This document shows, piece after piece, positions 11,333-22,749 of a stretch of 64,000 nucleotides of DNA; within the stretch, counting starts at the first letter, position 1, and every line of letters begins with the position of its first letter. The position numbers were made by a program, and so were the translations under genes. Under the pieces are notes generated by a model, which was given only the letters and a program-made list of their open reading frames with translations, searched no databases and had not been told where the DNA came from. The stretch comes from Paraphysomonas bandaiensis (lineage: Eukaryota > Chrysophyceae), in contig CBFFRP010000150.1 of the NCBI GenBank assembly GCA_965644295.1, positions 186,001-250,000 of the forward strand, written 5' to 3'.

Positions 11333-14300
11333 ATGTTTGAATTAACAAAAAAAAATCTTCAACAAAGTGAATCTGAAAGAATATTCCATAATTATAAACC
11401 AATTAAAAATGCTAATGAAAGAGCACGTAAAATTGCTGAAGATAATGCAAAAAGAATATTAAAAGAATCAAATCCAAAAATTGAATATGATATACAACGT
11501 ATGGGACGTTTATATAATACAAGTTCAGATTCTGATCTCATTCACTATGAATTCAAATCATATCAACAACAAAAGAAAAAGAAAAAGAATATGGAATCTA
11601 ATTTTTCATTATTATCAAATAATGAGAATATGATATCATCTAAATGTGTGTATCATGATAGTGATATACTTCATACTGTATCTACACAACACAGTATGAA
11701 ATCAAAGTATCAAATATCTTCATCATCAAACAAGCAGAAGTTATTTAATACACACAGTGGTGTCAATTGGGAAGCACAGTATTTATCTGGTCATGAGAAT
11801 GATAAGATTTGTCCTATGCGTAGTGATACTGCAATACATCTATTGGAGAAAACACCTGGAGGAAAATATCATGTTCCTGATACACTTGACCCATATGATG
11901 TCGCATTCCAGGTAACAATATATGAGTGTATTGTTAGGTAGTCTAACAAGTGTTTGCGTACAGGGAAAACCTCAAGATAGTGTATATACTACTACTACTC
12001 CTTCGGAATGGAATATATCTAAAAAACGGGCTGACCATGAAGCATCTGCTCACACGTTAATGGAATCTGCTCCACCCTCGACGAAAGTATGCAGCAAGAG
12101 TGCTTTATTACTTCACTGGAATGCCACTGGAATGGATGCATCAACCGAGGGCACGGGAGAAACTGGTTCGGTATCATCTTCCTCTAAAGATCCTGCTATT
12201 CTCTATCCTTCTGCTCCGCAGAGTAGAGTTGACGCTGGACTGGCGAACAGTACAAAATATAGTAACTGGGGGTCCTGTCCTTCCGTCCTCGAGAGCCGGA
12301 TTCCGTCAGGAACGAATGAAAAGGACCTCAGTGCTCTTCAACGCACTCTGTTGTCGTGTGGGAAGTTACAATTAGCTGCCGATAAGAGTTCGAAATCCAT
12401 GGAAAAGAATATTGCGAAAGCGTTGGAGTCGGATGTCAAAATGACTAAGAAACATGCACGATGGCTACAACGACGCAAGAAAGGGAGCTATACTCAGCGA
12501 CCTGACTTTGCTAGGACTGGGGGTCCGTCGATTTCGACCCTTCCTTCGTTTGCGGAATCTGGTTCTTATGGTCGCTTTCTTGAAGATGCCTTCGGTGAGG
12601 GAGGGCTGCAGCGAAGACGGCCACAAACAAGGGAAGAGGTCATTCAATTAACCCGTACCAAGGGAATGCCGAATAAGAGTACCCAGGGTGTCAGAGGAAG
12701 TGCTTTAGAGGAGAACAGTTCGTATGTTGCTGGCGATACTCGTGATTTCACATCCCAGTCTATTACGAATGCCAAGAAGTCTAACAGCACTTTTGAGAAA
12801 TCGGTTAAAAGCATTGATAAACAGAACAAAGTTTCCACATACGATGAGGACCTGGCAAAGCACTTGGAGGTTACGACTTCGTCAGAGTCGGGAAATCCGT
12901 ACCGCTCACAGTATCGCAATGTCTCAAGGGTTCCGCTCTCCTGTGCTCAGTCCGTGAAGATGCTAAAAGAACGGAAAGTCGACTCGAAGATGTACTCTGA
13001 TAGTGTGATGCATACGAACTATGGAGGCTATAACGTAACAGTGAAGGAGCCGAATGTATCAAGTGTACCATCCAAAGACAACATCACCAGAGCTGTCGTG
13101 CAGATATCTCGTCGAGTATTGGTCTCATATGACACAAAGATTGTAGAAACGGGAGCCACATTACGGGTATATTACGGATCCAAATCACTGTCGTATAACG
13201 ATATTGTCAGGCTCTTCAAGACCTTCGCCACCCGACTCCTGGCATTGCTGCAATTGTAGACCTGAATAGGTGGGCATGTTTTCGTGTTCAGTTTTGTAAT
13301 ATGACATTGTCTAATATCAGAGCTTTTATTGATGCTGCTGCATTCAATCCCAGTCCGTGGCAACTGAGTAGGTTACAATTTCAGCAGGTACTCCAGGAGA
13401 AAGTCCCTTGGCTGGAATTAGATGTAAGAGTACATTCCTTTTGTGTACTGACAATGATATATGGATGGATAACAGGTTATTAAGCGACTTGCATCTGCTT
13501 ACGACCCTCACAGAAGTGGAGTAATTAAGTATGTCAGAATAACAGCTGCACTTATTGCTGGAAATCGACCTGCAATGAGTGTTCTGATGGCCCAACTTTC
13601 CAGAGGTAGATTTTATACTGTCTTTGATTATAGAGTTCAATGTTTTTTAGACCCGGACAATGTGGACAAAACGGGAAATGTATTTGTTCTTCGACTTCTT
13701 CATGGCCTGTATGAAGACTGTGATGGTGGAATCGCAGAGCAAGCTGCCTCTACTTTGGATAGGTTCATCATGTAAATTTTAAATACAGTTAAATCTTATT
13801 GCTGTTGTTAGAGTACAACCTAGTAGTACTTCGCTGACTGCAGAAAAAACAGAAGGAGCTGGAATAAAGCTAGAAGATATAGTCGAAATATTGTCAGCTT
13901 GCAGCTGTAGTGTGGAAGATGAGCTGCGAATGAGAGAGGTGGCAGAGGAAGTTGTACAGGTATACTCATACATTAACAGGGTTGGACGATATTCATGTTA
14001 ACGTAGGTTCTTTTTGAAGATGGTCAAAAGCATGACTTTGTGTCGGAGACTACAACAGTTGTACCGAAAAAGACTGGGCGAATGACAAGCCATAGTCGTA
14101 GCACGAAAAGAGGTATGCGGTTTTCATGAATTTACTTGCTCTTATTTGCTACTAGAAACACTATTGTTCGGAAATGCAAGCACTAGCACTTCAGAGTGCA
14201 CTGCTTCTTCTAAAGGGGAGGATGAATATGCACAGCATCGGTATAATTTACCACACCTTGGTGGCGATAGGTATGATTCATTAATTTTCAATATATATTA

Positions 14301-14670
14301 ACCGAAGTTCACTTCAGACCGTTGGCCAGCGTTGTGCTAAAACACCAAACGCTGAAAGGAGTGCGAGCAATTCCTAGAGTTAGCCAGGTTTTTTATTATA
14401 TTGGTTTCGCAAGCTTGGTAACTCTACAATTGTATAGAATGAGTTCGTGAAATGCGTAACACGGCACCCCACCCTAATGACCGAATTCAACGCGCAACTA
14501 ACTAGGTTTGACTATCGCATTACCTGTTACGTCAAGTGATATGCTTTAACCTTAGGTTCCGTGAATTAATGCATCCTTATGCCATTAAAGGGTCAATATC
14601 ATACGAAGACTCAGTTTTACAAAACAGTGCATATGGCAGTCGATCAAAACGCTATACGGAATCAAGTTGA
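11333..14670 (+). CDS. Unknown protein with EF-hand-like C-terminus
   Basis: Twelve exons (11333-11911, 11964-13166, 13211-13269, 13321-13423, 13476-13605, 13651-13762, 13812-13959, 14007-14112, 14156-14270, 14318-14387, 14438-14505, 14556-14670), all GT-AG with introns of about 43-55 nt, give 935 aa in frame. Residues 1-600 are polar, Ser/Lys/Thr-rich and mostly disordered, with basic patches (ARWLQRRKK). The region from about 600 is helical and has two degenerate calcium-loop-like stretches, YDPHRSGVIKYVR and DPDNVDKTGNVFVLR, preceded by VDLNRRAFIDAAAF, suggesting an EF-hand module that may not bind calcium. Function unknown; a cytoskeletal or axonemal role would fit the composition but is a guess. 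The first 250 coding bases are strongly AT-rich; the rest is not. Ten of the eleven introns lie in the last 1.5 kb. Confidence 0.75.
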
Positions 14671-15252
14671 CGCGATTTTGCTGATCGTGGTGTATGTGTA
14701 GTCAATTTGTTATGTACATTGTGGTACTATATATCACAATATAGATTTCATTTACATCGGCGCAGACGTTGATGTAAATATTTGTTTAATTGTGTAATCA
14801 TATCTTCTTAGCGAATACGTGTGCTCTCCGTTAATTCTACATGCACAAGGAGAATTGTGTGCGGCAATTGCTACAATGCACCTCAATAAGCCACTAGATA
14901 TTGTGAAGTCGTACTCCCTAGCTAATGCTAAAGCAATACACTAATCCTTATGCTATAAGCTACAATAGCTAAGCTATTAAAGTATTATTATTGACCGCGG
15001 GCTCTAAGGATGCAATTTATTGAAATCTATATTATCATATGAGTGTTCTATAGAACCAAAATAGGTATAAACAGCTTGTTTATGTGACGAAATGGAGATA
15101 ATATACTCCAACCAATAAATTGTCTACTTTCTAGTTTCTATTAAAAAGGCACACCACGATATTAATATCAATTAATTATTTATGTGATGAGGGTGTTCGA
15201 ACAGTTTAAAAGCATTTACAACATCTGCGAAATACACCCACGGCTTTAAAAA
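14671..15252. other. Convergent intergenic, no gene seen
   Basis: AT-rich spacer between the 3' ends of the EF-hand-like gene (+) and the frataxin-like gene (-). Nothing further supported. Confidence 0.5.
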
Positions 15253-15751
15253 TTAAAATGCAGGTAAACCCTTATGTCCTCGGATCATATCTCTTGTTAT
15301 CAAACCCCTGATATCATGCCTATCGTGCTCGTTCAGCCACTCTTTACTCGCAATATCAAACTTATATGAAAAAGATCCAGATCGCGGGGTATTCATATGT
15401 AAGGCTTCATCTTCATAACATATTCTGAACCACCAAAATCTGTATAAACTGATTTACAAGTAAAGCTATAGGAGTCTCTATATGTTACCCGTGTTCACCA
15501 CAATCCACATTTAGCTCATCATCGTGGCGAATAATTTCAAACTTATCATTCATTTCCTCCATTGGGGACAAAGCAGTTTGTATTTTAGTGAGAGCATCTC
15601 TCGCTTCTCTTTTAAAGCTATATGAATATGAAACTGATTTATTATTCGATTTTTTACGAGAGAATGGAATAGTATGTGCATGTGCGGCCTGTATGGATCG
15701 GATAGGCACATGAGTTATATGAAGACGACGGGAGAATAATGATAATGACAT
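15253..15751 (-). CDS. Mitochondrial frataxin-like protein (tentative)
   Basis: Two exons (15751-15489, 15439-15253; 49-nt intron) give 149 aa in frame. The N-terminus is basic and hydroxyl-rich without acids for about 55 residues (SLFSRRLHITHVPIRS), typical of a mitochondrial presequence. The mature part follows frataxin order: an amphipathic helix (ARDALTKIQTALSPMEEM), strands (FEIIRHDDELNVDCGEHG), then LHMNTPRSGSFSYKFD, which lines up with the frataxin SSPxSGPxRYD turn, and a last helix with HDIRGLITRDMI. Frataxin regulates Fe-S cluster assembly. Strand residues are poorly conserved (FWWFRICYEDEA where YVINKQ is expected), so a divergent frataxin fold is inference; another small mitochondrial protein remains possible. 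Divergent from the gene at 16425. Confidence 0.45.
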
Positions 15752-16424
15752 ATTAGATGTATGAGATTGTTATATGGATTAAAAATGAATGAGTTTTATA
15801 CACAAATAGCCACATGAGCTGAGGATACAACCACATCATAATAAAAAAGAATACTGCTGAATACCTTCCTTCAAACACATAGCATACGTATGAATGTACA
15901 GTATGTATGTATGTATGTATGTATGTATGTATGTATGTATGTATGTATGTATGTATGTATGTATGTATGTATGTATGTATGTATGTATGTATGTATGTAT
16001 GTATGTATGTATGTATGTATGTATGTATGTATGTATGTATGTATGTATGTATGTATGTATGTATGTATGTATGTATGTATGTATGTATGTATGTATGTAT
16101 GTATGTATGTATGTATGTATGTATGTATGTATGTATGTATGTATGTATGTATGTATGTATGTATGTATGTATGTATGTATGTATGTATGTATGTATGTAT
16201 GTATGTATGTATGTATGTATGTATGTATGTATGTATGTATGTATGTATGTATGTATGTATGTATGTATGTATGTATGTATGTATGTATGTATGTATGTAT
16301 GTATGTATGTATGTATGTATGTATGTATGTATGTATGTATGTATGTATGTATGTATGTATGGACAGATCAATCTTACTCATTTACTCCAGCTGCTCAAGC
16401 CTTCAACAAGCTGGAGTGTGAACC
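15752..16424. promoter_or_regulatory. Divergent intergenic region (673 bp) dominated by a microsatellite
   Basis: Lies between the starts of the frataxin-like (-) and tail-anchored (+) genes. About two thirds of it is one (TATG)n array, leaving about 150 bp of unique sequence on the minus-gene side and about 64 bp on the plus-gene side. Confidence 0.6.
15901..16361. repeat. (GTAT)n microsatellite, about 115 uninterrupted units
   Basis: An uninterrupted GTAT/TATG tetranucleotide run of about 460 bp, with no substitution visible. It ends 64 bp before the ATG at 16425. Open frames across it (MYVC or IHTY repeats) are artefacts of the repeat. True copy number may differ because such arrays assemble poorly. 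Confidence 0.97.
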
Positions 16425-17796
16425 ATGAGTGGAGCCTATGAGCGCTCCTGGTTTGACTTCGATGTCAACTCTATTCAGGATCGTATTCGTCAATCTGTAG
16501 ATGAGGTGCATACATACATACATACTTAACATATAAAATTAACACACATGTATATTCTTAGGCTTCAAAGTTGGTTGATATCAATTTAGATGACTTTAAT
16601 TTGGATAAACTACAAGAAGAAGAAGGAGAAGAAGATGATAGCAAGCCAATCAATCATACTGAAGTCTCTCATATAGCACATGAGAATACAGTGCATACAT
16701 ATACAGAATCACATAATAATCATATACATGAAAGTTCATATGTTTCAACATTACATGATAATGAAAGTGATGGAATAACCAAATCATTATGGAGTGTAGG
16801 AAGTATTCACTCTACTCCATCTAAAGATGATCAGAGAGGTGAAGAGAAAGGTACAGGGACTGCCCCATGTGCCAGTTACTCAGTGGATAGTAGTCCAACA
16901 TTGCAAAGCGATGATGCACAGGTCAGTGAGTTATGGAGTATCCATTGATATTTTTATGCCAATTTATACTGATGGAACATGTGTCTAGCATTTGCACGAT
17001 GCTTCACTCGAAACAATGCTGCCCCCAGCTGCCCCTCCCTCTTCAGCAACTCAGCAGAATAATACTATGAGAATGAGGCCTCGGCCAACTGCTGGTGAAG
17101 TGATATCGAATGAAAATACTCGAGCTAGGCTACCTGCGCACAGTGCTAGATTCCATGTTGACTCCATTCGTGGCAGTTCCAGCTTCAAACCAGAGCCAGC
17201 GCGTTCATTTTTCGACGAGGAAGTGGGAGTGAGTAGCGATCCAATATACCTCCGTGTAGAGCAGAACAAAGTCAACCCTAATAGATTGGAAGAGGGTAAA
17301 AATACGTATACTGGGTCGTCAATGAGTTCGCAACTTTCTTCAATGTCCGGATCCTGGCTTTCGTCTGTTGCTGGCCCTGCCCTCCAGGCTCTCGGTCACA
17401 CTAATGCGTCACATACTTCTCCCATTCACAGTCATCCCACCATGTCTATTTCTGAATCCCACCCGCAGGCCTCTCCGCCTGCACGACTCCACTCCACTTC
17501 TGTACCACGTACTGCACCGGTACATACTTCACACTTAATGTTCTCACTTGTCAAATATTAATCTGTCTATTTGTAGCATTATTCAAGCCTTTCTATAGCC
17601 TCCATGAGAGAATATATAGTCACCTATAGTCCGCAAGTGTTCAATGCTGTGGTCAACAACAATGGAATAGGTGCGTGTAGTCGATACGATGCACTGTGAT
17701 GTAACTTACGCATGTCGTACAGCTGCCCTTACAATATTGCTACTTATTTATTCTTATTGGAAATTTCGCCGATTTGGTACAGATTCGGGTGACTAG
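16425..17796 (+). CDS. Unknown tail-anchored membrane protein
   Basis: Five exons (16425-16505, 16562-16921, 16989-17519, 17577-17670, 17723-17796) give 379 aa in frame. The ATG lies just after the microsatellite. The N-terminus is an amphipathic stretch (SWFDFDVNSIQDRIRQSVDEA) and an acidic patch (KLQEEEGEEDDS), reminiscent of golgin/TMF-type N-termini but too short to claim. The middle is Ser/His/Pro-rich and disordered. The last 30 residues hold one hydrophobic segment, IAALTILLLIYSYW, followed by KFRRFG, so a tail-anchored topology with a cytosolic N-terminus is predicted. No enzyme motif and no family recognised. Exon 1 is of average composition while exon 2 is AT-rich. Confidence 0.7.
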
Positions 17797-18579
17797 ACTA
17801 GACCTAATGAACTCTGTAGTATATATTATATTGGTAATATTGGAATGCTAGGATGACGTTAGTATGATGAGTGTATCATCGAAATATTATGTAAATTTTA
17901 AATTCTTGCATTATACTTTACTACTCTCGAGTAATGTACATTAGTCGTGGGGTGCCCGGGATGATCAAAGCGAAACATCTGATATGCCACTCTCACATCT
18001 TGTAGTGTCGGCCGCATTGCATATGTACTGTCGTACTGTCAGTATTGGACATTGAACATTGAGATGATTAAAACTAAAAACTAATATAAATAAACGCTGA
18101 ACTCACTCAATAATTAGATTTCGTACTATCCTGTCTCTGACTACTCTATTATTCCACGATTAGTGACACTGTATGTGTCATGCTTAAATTCCATTTTAAG
18201 TTCTGGAATCGCTACCGAACAAGGCTTGCGTACAATTTTATTCTGACCCGTAATTTAAACGTCATCATCACAACGTTCATTAAAATATGCATGCTTTTAG
18301 AAACAGCACCATACCATACATTGAGTATGTGCAATGCATACTGCTCTTTGCATTTAGTATTAAGTCAATGAAGAGTTAGTGTAATCACTTGTAAAGTATT
18401 ATTATGTACACATGAACATGCAGAAACTTATCCAAACTCAATGGTTTGAATATAACCTCAACGATAGGGGGTGTACACTTCAAAAATAATACTGCTAAAA
18501 TACACGGCACAAATACGAAGGCACGGCTCCTCTCTAGAAGTACTAGTAGTACAATACAATAAAATCGACACCACAAATT
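17797..18579. other. Convergent intergenic, no gene seen
   Basis: AT-rich spacer between the 3' ends of the tail-anchored protein (+) and the proline-rich repeat protein (-). No supported feature. Confidence 0.5.
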
Positions 18580-21117
18580 TCAGTTAGAAAAAGCAGAAGT
18601 GGAGCGGTATGGTGGAGGCGGCGGGGGTGGAGCCCCAGATGAAGGTACAGGAGATGGTGACCGCCTCTCCAAAGCCTGAGATAAAACCCCGTGATCCATA
18701 TGAAACTGCTTCTCTTTGTAGTCATCAAAACTTTCATCATCGTCCACTGATGGCCTACTACTTACAAACGACGAGGGGGGTGGAGGCGGTGGCAGTGATG
18801 GTGGTGGAGGTGGTGCTAGCGGTGGGGCCCCAGATGAAGGTACAGGAGATGGTGACCGTCTCTCCAAAGCCTGAGATAAAACTCCAGGATCCATACGAAA
18901 CTGCTTTTCTTTGTAGTCATCACTACCTTCATCTTCATCCACCGAGGGCCTATTTCTGGAGGGTGGTGGTGAAGACGGCGGTGGAGGCGGTGGTGGCGCC
19001 GGAGCCCCAGATGAAGGTACAGGAGATGGTGACCGTCTCTCCAAAGCCTGAGATAAAACTCCAGGATCCATACGAAACTGCTTTTCTTTGTGGTCATCGC
19101 AGTCGTCACCACTGTCATCGCAAGGTGACTTATTACGTTGACTCAGTGGACGGGACAGTGGGGGTGGAGGAGGCGGAGGGGGTGGAGCCCCAGATGAAGG
19201 TACAGGAGATGGTGACCGTCTCTCCAAAGCCTGAGATAAAACTCCAGGATCCATATGAAACTGCTTCTCTTTGTAGTCATCAAAACTTTCATCATCGTCC
19301 ACTGATGGCCTACTACTTACAGACAACGGGGGAGGTGGGGGCGGTGGCAGTGATGGTGGTGGAGGTGGTGCTAGCGCCGGAGCCCCATATGAAGGTACAG
19401 GAGATGGTGACCGTCTCTCCAAAGCCTGAGATAAAACTCCAGGATCCATACGAAACTGCTTTTCTTTGTAGTCTTCACTACCTTCATCTTCATCCACTGA
19501 AGGCCTATTACTGGAGGGTGGTGGTGAAGACGGCGGTGGAGGCGGTGGTGGCGCCGGAGCCCCAGATGAAGGTACAGGAGATGGTGACCGTCTCTCCAAA
19601 GCCTGAGATAAAACTCCAGGATCCATACGAAACTGCTTTTCTTTGTAGTCTTCACTACCGTCATCTTCATCCACTGAAGGCCTATTACTGGAGGGTGGTG
19701 GTGAAGACGGCGGTGGAGGCGGTGGTGGCGCCGGAGCCCCAGATGAAGGTACAGGAGATGGTGACCGTCTCTCCAAAGCCTGAGATAAAACTCCAGGATC
19801 CATACGAAACTGCTTTTCTTTGTAGTCATCACTACCTTCATCTTCATCCACTGAAGGCCTATTACTGGAGGGTGGTGGTGAAGACGGCGGTGGAGGCGGT
19901 GGTGGCGCCGGAGCCCCAGATGAAGGTACAGGAGATGGTGACCGTCTCTCCAAAGCCTGAGATAAAACTCCAGGATCCATACGAAACTGCTTTTCTTTGT
20001 AGTCATCACTACCGTCATCTTCATCCACTGAAGGCCTATTACTGGAGGGTGGTGGTGAAGGCGGCGGTGGAGGCGGTGGTGGCGCCGGAGCCCCAGATGA
20101 AGGTACAGGAGATGGTGACCGTCTCTCCAAAGCCTGAGATAAAACTCCAGGATCCATACGAAACTGCTTTTCTTTGTAGTCTTCACTACCTTCATCTCCA
20201 TCCACTGAAGGCCTATTACTGGAGGGTGGTGGTGAAGACGGCGGTGGAGGCGGTGGTGGCGCCGGAGCCCCAGATGAAGGTACAGGAGATGGTGACCGTC
20301 TCTCCAAAGCCTGAGATAAAACTCCAGGATCCATACGAAACTGCTTTTCTTTGTAGTCATCGCAGTCGTCACGACTATCATCGACATATGACCCCAAGCT
20401 AGGCAAGGGGTCGCTAGAAGTGTACGGTGATAGTGATTTTTTATCTAACTCAAACGTATCTTCAATTTCAAAGTCAATGTCGCTATGTTTCGGCAACTGT
20501 GATTCCGACGTCATTGGTGGGCAATCTTGAAAAGGATGGTGGTTTGATGCAAGAGATGTACACCCCGAACTACTCCGTGGTCTGTCATCTATTTGCGGTG
20601 ACCTTCGAGAACGATACACCAGTTTATGATCCGCTTTGGGCGGGGCGGGAGTATCAAAGGAGTCACGGTCATATGAAGTTTTGAGGCATGATAGTGATGC
20701 AGCAATACGTTCTTTATCACCATTCTTTTCTGTCCGAGCAACCTGATGATGCAACATTGGGTGCTCCTCCTCGAAAAGGCTTTGTTCTGTTGCCGATGAA
20801 TAGACTTCACCATATGGAACATCTATTTCAAAAGATTCACTACGATTATATGTAGATTCCATTGAAAGAGTTTTATCAGATATAGAGGGAGAGGATGAGA
20901 TCTCATCAGAGTCTAATAGTTTAGCTCGACGGGGATGTAACTCACCTCTGTGTGTACTGGGCGTATATACTTTAGTAAGATGGTTATTACTATATTCATG
21001 ATCAGAAAATGCCCATTTAATAGAATCAGATTTTGTTTCATGCTTATATTTATGAGATAAATGTGATTTGATTTTATTACCAGTTGCTTTAAGATGAGAT
21101 GATGTGATAGTATGCAT
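18580..21117 (-). CDS. Proline-rich repeat protein, ten ~59-residue repeats
   Basis: Single exon, 845 aa, ATG at 21117. Residues 1 to about 250 are charged, Ser/His-rich and disordered. The rest is ten tandem repeats of about 59 residues. Each reads DYKEKQFRMDPGVLSQALE, then RRSPSPVPSSGAP, then a run of 7-10 prolines, then an acidic PSVDEDEGS link. Poly-proline of this kind binds profilin, SH3 or WW domains, and the RSPSPVP box suits proline-directed kinases; the KEKQFRMDPGVLSQALE helix is unrecognised. A cytoskeletal scaffold (as formin FH1 regions are) is a guess; no FH2, WH2 or other actin domain is present. Repeats are nearly identical in DNA as well as protein, pointing to recent expansion or conversion. 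A 597-codon plus-strand frame over the array is a shadow. Divergent from the hydroxylase at 21874. Confidence 0.8.
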   Translation of the reverse strand: MHTITSSHLKATGNKIKSHLSHKYKHETKSDSIKWAFSDHEYSNNHLTKVYTPSTHRGELHPRRAKLLDSDEISSSPSISDKTLSMESTYNRSESFEIDVPYGEVYSSATEQSLFEEEHPMLHHQVARTEKNGDKERIAASLSCLKTSYDRDSFDTPAPPKADHKLVYRSRRSPQIDDRPRSSSGCTSLASNHHPFQDCPPMTSESQLPKHSDIDFEIEDTFELDKKSLSPYTSSDPLPSLGSYVDDSRDDCDDYKEKQFRMDPGVLSQALERRSPSPVPSSGAPAPPPPPPPSSPPPSSNRPSVDGDEGSEDYKEKQFRMDPGVLSQALERRSPSPVPSSGAPAPPPPPPPPSPPPSSNRPSVDEDDGSDDYKEKQFRMDPGVLSQALERRSPSPVPSSGAPAPPPPPPPSSPPPSSNRPSVDEDEGSDDYKEKQFRMDPGVLSQALERRSPSPVPSSGAPAPPPPPPPSSPPPSSNRPSVDEDDGSEDYKEKQFRMDPGVLSQALERRSPSPVPSSGAPAPPPPPPPSSPPPSSNRPSVDEDEGSEDYKEKQFRMDPGVLSQALERRSPSPVPSYGAPALAPPPPPSLPPPPPPPLSVSSRPSVDDDESFDDYKEKQFHMDPGVLSQALERRSPSPVPSSGAPPPPPPPPPLSRPLSQRNKSPCDDSGDDCDDHKEKQFRMDPGVLSQALERRSPSPVPSSGAPAPPPPPPPSSPPPSRNRPSVDEDEGSDDYKEKQFRMDPGVLSQALERRSPSPVPSSGAPPLAPPPPPSLPPPPPPSSFVSSRPSVDDDESFDDYKEKQFHMDHGVLSQALERRSPSPVPSSGAPPPPPPPYRSTSAFSN
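18600..20370 (-). repeat. Ten-copy coding minisatellite (~177-bp unit)
   Basis: Tandem units of about 177 bp inside the proline-rich gene, recognisable by the shared AAACTGCTTTTCTTTGTAGTC and CCTCCAGATGAAGG-type words on the plus strand. Inner copies differ by a few bases; terminal copies (18600-18950 and 19100-19380) vary most, in proline count and in HMD for RMD. Confidence 0.95.
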
Positions 21118-21873
21118 AGATGGGGAGATAGAGGGAGGTAGAGGGGGTTATAGAGGGGGTGATAGAGGGTTAGTAGGAGATTACATGAGTATTGTATAGA
21201 GATTATATGGATAGATAGATTAATTGATTGATATTACAATGAAAATTTAAGGAATGGATTGATAATTATGGATGTTCTATGCACTGCTGCATGCATGGGA
21301 AGACTCTCACTCTCTATGGTGCACTGTGTATATATGGCTGTATGTAGAGTTTCTACTAGAGTTTCAGTTATATGGGGGCTATTTATAAGCCATGCAAGAT
21401 ATCGGGATATATGGACTAAAAACTCCATTATATTGTAGATTTGAGAGTTTTTAAAGTATATAAATATGAATTTATCAATATTCTGATTTTAGTTTATCCA
21501 GCATTGTACAACGATACCAAGACGTAGACTGCTGCATAGACACACACACATATCGGCAGTCGGCATCTTATTTTTCGGAAATAAATTGAATCAAATATAC
21601 TCTATATATCTGCAATATAACTACAGCTGAAATACAGATAATTTTTGTCTCAATAATAGAGGCATCTTTGAACAAAAATATACATACGCAGACCATACCA
21701 CATACAGACCGCCCAGATACCTCTACTGGTATATCTATATAAAGCCTCCATACCTAACACAGCACACACTGGTTTGGATTAGTGAGCCGATCAGTGGAGC
21801 GGAGATCAAAGCATATCTATCATTCAATCTATTGCGATATCAGTCAATCATACATACATATAAACAATTATCA
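21118..21873. promoter_or_regulatory. Divergent intergenic region (756 bp)
   Basis: Between the starts of the proline-rich protein (-) and the hydroxylase (+). G-rich on the plus strand just outside the minus-strand ATG (AGAGGGGGTTATAGAGGGGG near 21137), AT-rich elsewhere, with CATACATACATA before the plus start. Confidence 0.5.
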
Positions 21874-22749
21874 ATGCTTGAATTCACAGAAAACTTATTA
21901 CGTAATTGGTTTAGTAATAAGTGGCTATGTTGGGGTGTTGGTCCTGTTGTAGCGGCTAATATCGGTTTCTTTGGCAGTGTCTTATTACTTGAGGGTTGTT
22001 TACGTACAGGTCTATTTGATGATTGTCTTATCACTTATAGCAAAACAAAAACACGACATGAGGCTATTAAAGGTACTCAATTAAAGATAAGTGCTATGTC
22101 ACAGTTTCAAGGATGTCTTTGGGTGTTACTCGGCCCATCTGTCTTAATCAATGCTGCAGCGAGTACATATCTACTTGATTTCGTCCATCCCATGAGAGAA
22201 AACGATAACGTATATCCTCCACTAATGGAATTTATTATTAATGTAATTCTGTTACTAGTTATTAATGACTTTTTCTTGTATTGGGGTCATCGAATACAAC
22301 ATATGGTGGAATATTTGTGGAAAAACTGTCACAGCTATCATCACCAGATCGATACACCAACTGCAGTAAGTACTGTGTATATTGACAGCCTTGATGCGAC
22401 ACTACAAGCGGGCCTTCCTGTTGCTATTGCGGGGTATATCGTTGCCCCCCACCCATTGACGATGTACGCATTCGTTTTCCTGAGACTCGCAGATAACGCA
22501 ATCAACCACAGTGGGATAAATTCAATAATACTAAATGCACTGTTTCTCAAGTATCTACCATTTCGGGGAAGTGTTGGCCATCATGATGCACACCATAAAT
22601 TTTCTAATTATACCACGAACGCTAAGAATTTTGGCGAGTATTTTTGGTTGTGGGATTGGCTATTTGGCACTTTGACAAGCGTTTCGAAACTTCAAGAGCT
22701 TGGACGGAACCATGGTAAAGTCGATGTAAACAAATCCAAAGCCTCTTGA
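21874..22749 (+). CDS. Fatty-acid hydroxylase / sterol desaturase superfamily enzyme
   Basis: Single exon, 291 aa, starting at ATG 21874 (MLEFTENLLRN); codons upstream are open but lack an ATG. Membrane di-iron enzyme: the three histidine clusters are H139-RIQ-H143, H153-SY-H156-H157 and H236-H237-DA-H240-H241, in the order and spacing of the C5-sterol-desaturase/fatty-acid-hydroxylase family. Hydrophobic segments near residues 19-40, 75-105, 120-140 and 180-215 fit an ER multi-pass topology. It probably oxidises a C-H bond of a sterol or lipid; the substrate cannot be read from sequence. The family includes sterol C-4 methyl oxidase, C-5 desaturase, cholesterol 25-hydroxylase and alkylglycerol monooxygenase. 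Divergent from the proline-rich protein. Confidence 0.9.
   Translation: MLEFTENLLRNWFSNKWLCWGVGPVVAANIGFFGSVLLLEGCLRTGLFDDCLITYSKTKTRHEAIKGTQLKISAMSQFQGCLWVLLGPSVLINAAASTYLLDFVHPMRENDNVYPPLMEFIINVILLLVINDFFLYWGHRIQHMVEYLWKNCHSYHHQIDTPTAVSTVYIDSLDATLQAGLPVAIAGYIVAPHPLTMYAFVFLRLADNAINHSGINSIILNALFLKYLPFRGSVGHHDAHHKFSNYTTNAKNFGEYFWLWDWLFGTLTSVSKLQELGRNHGKVDVNKSKAS

Noticed and set aside
15836-16441. Several frames of 165-183 codons on both strands across the microsatellite
   Set aside because: They only translate the (GTAT)n repeat (MYVC or IHTY) and would exist in any such array.
18600-20370. CRISPR-like regularly spaced repeats
   Set aside because: The repeats are contiguous 177-bp coding units in a eukaryotic gene, with no spacers.
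18609-20402. 597-codon plus-strand frame
   Set aside because: Antisense shadow of the proline-rich repeat gene; openness is copied from unit to unit.
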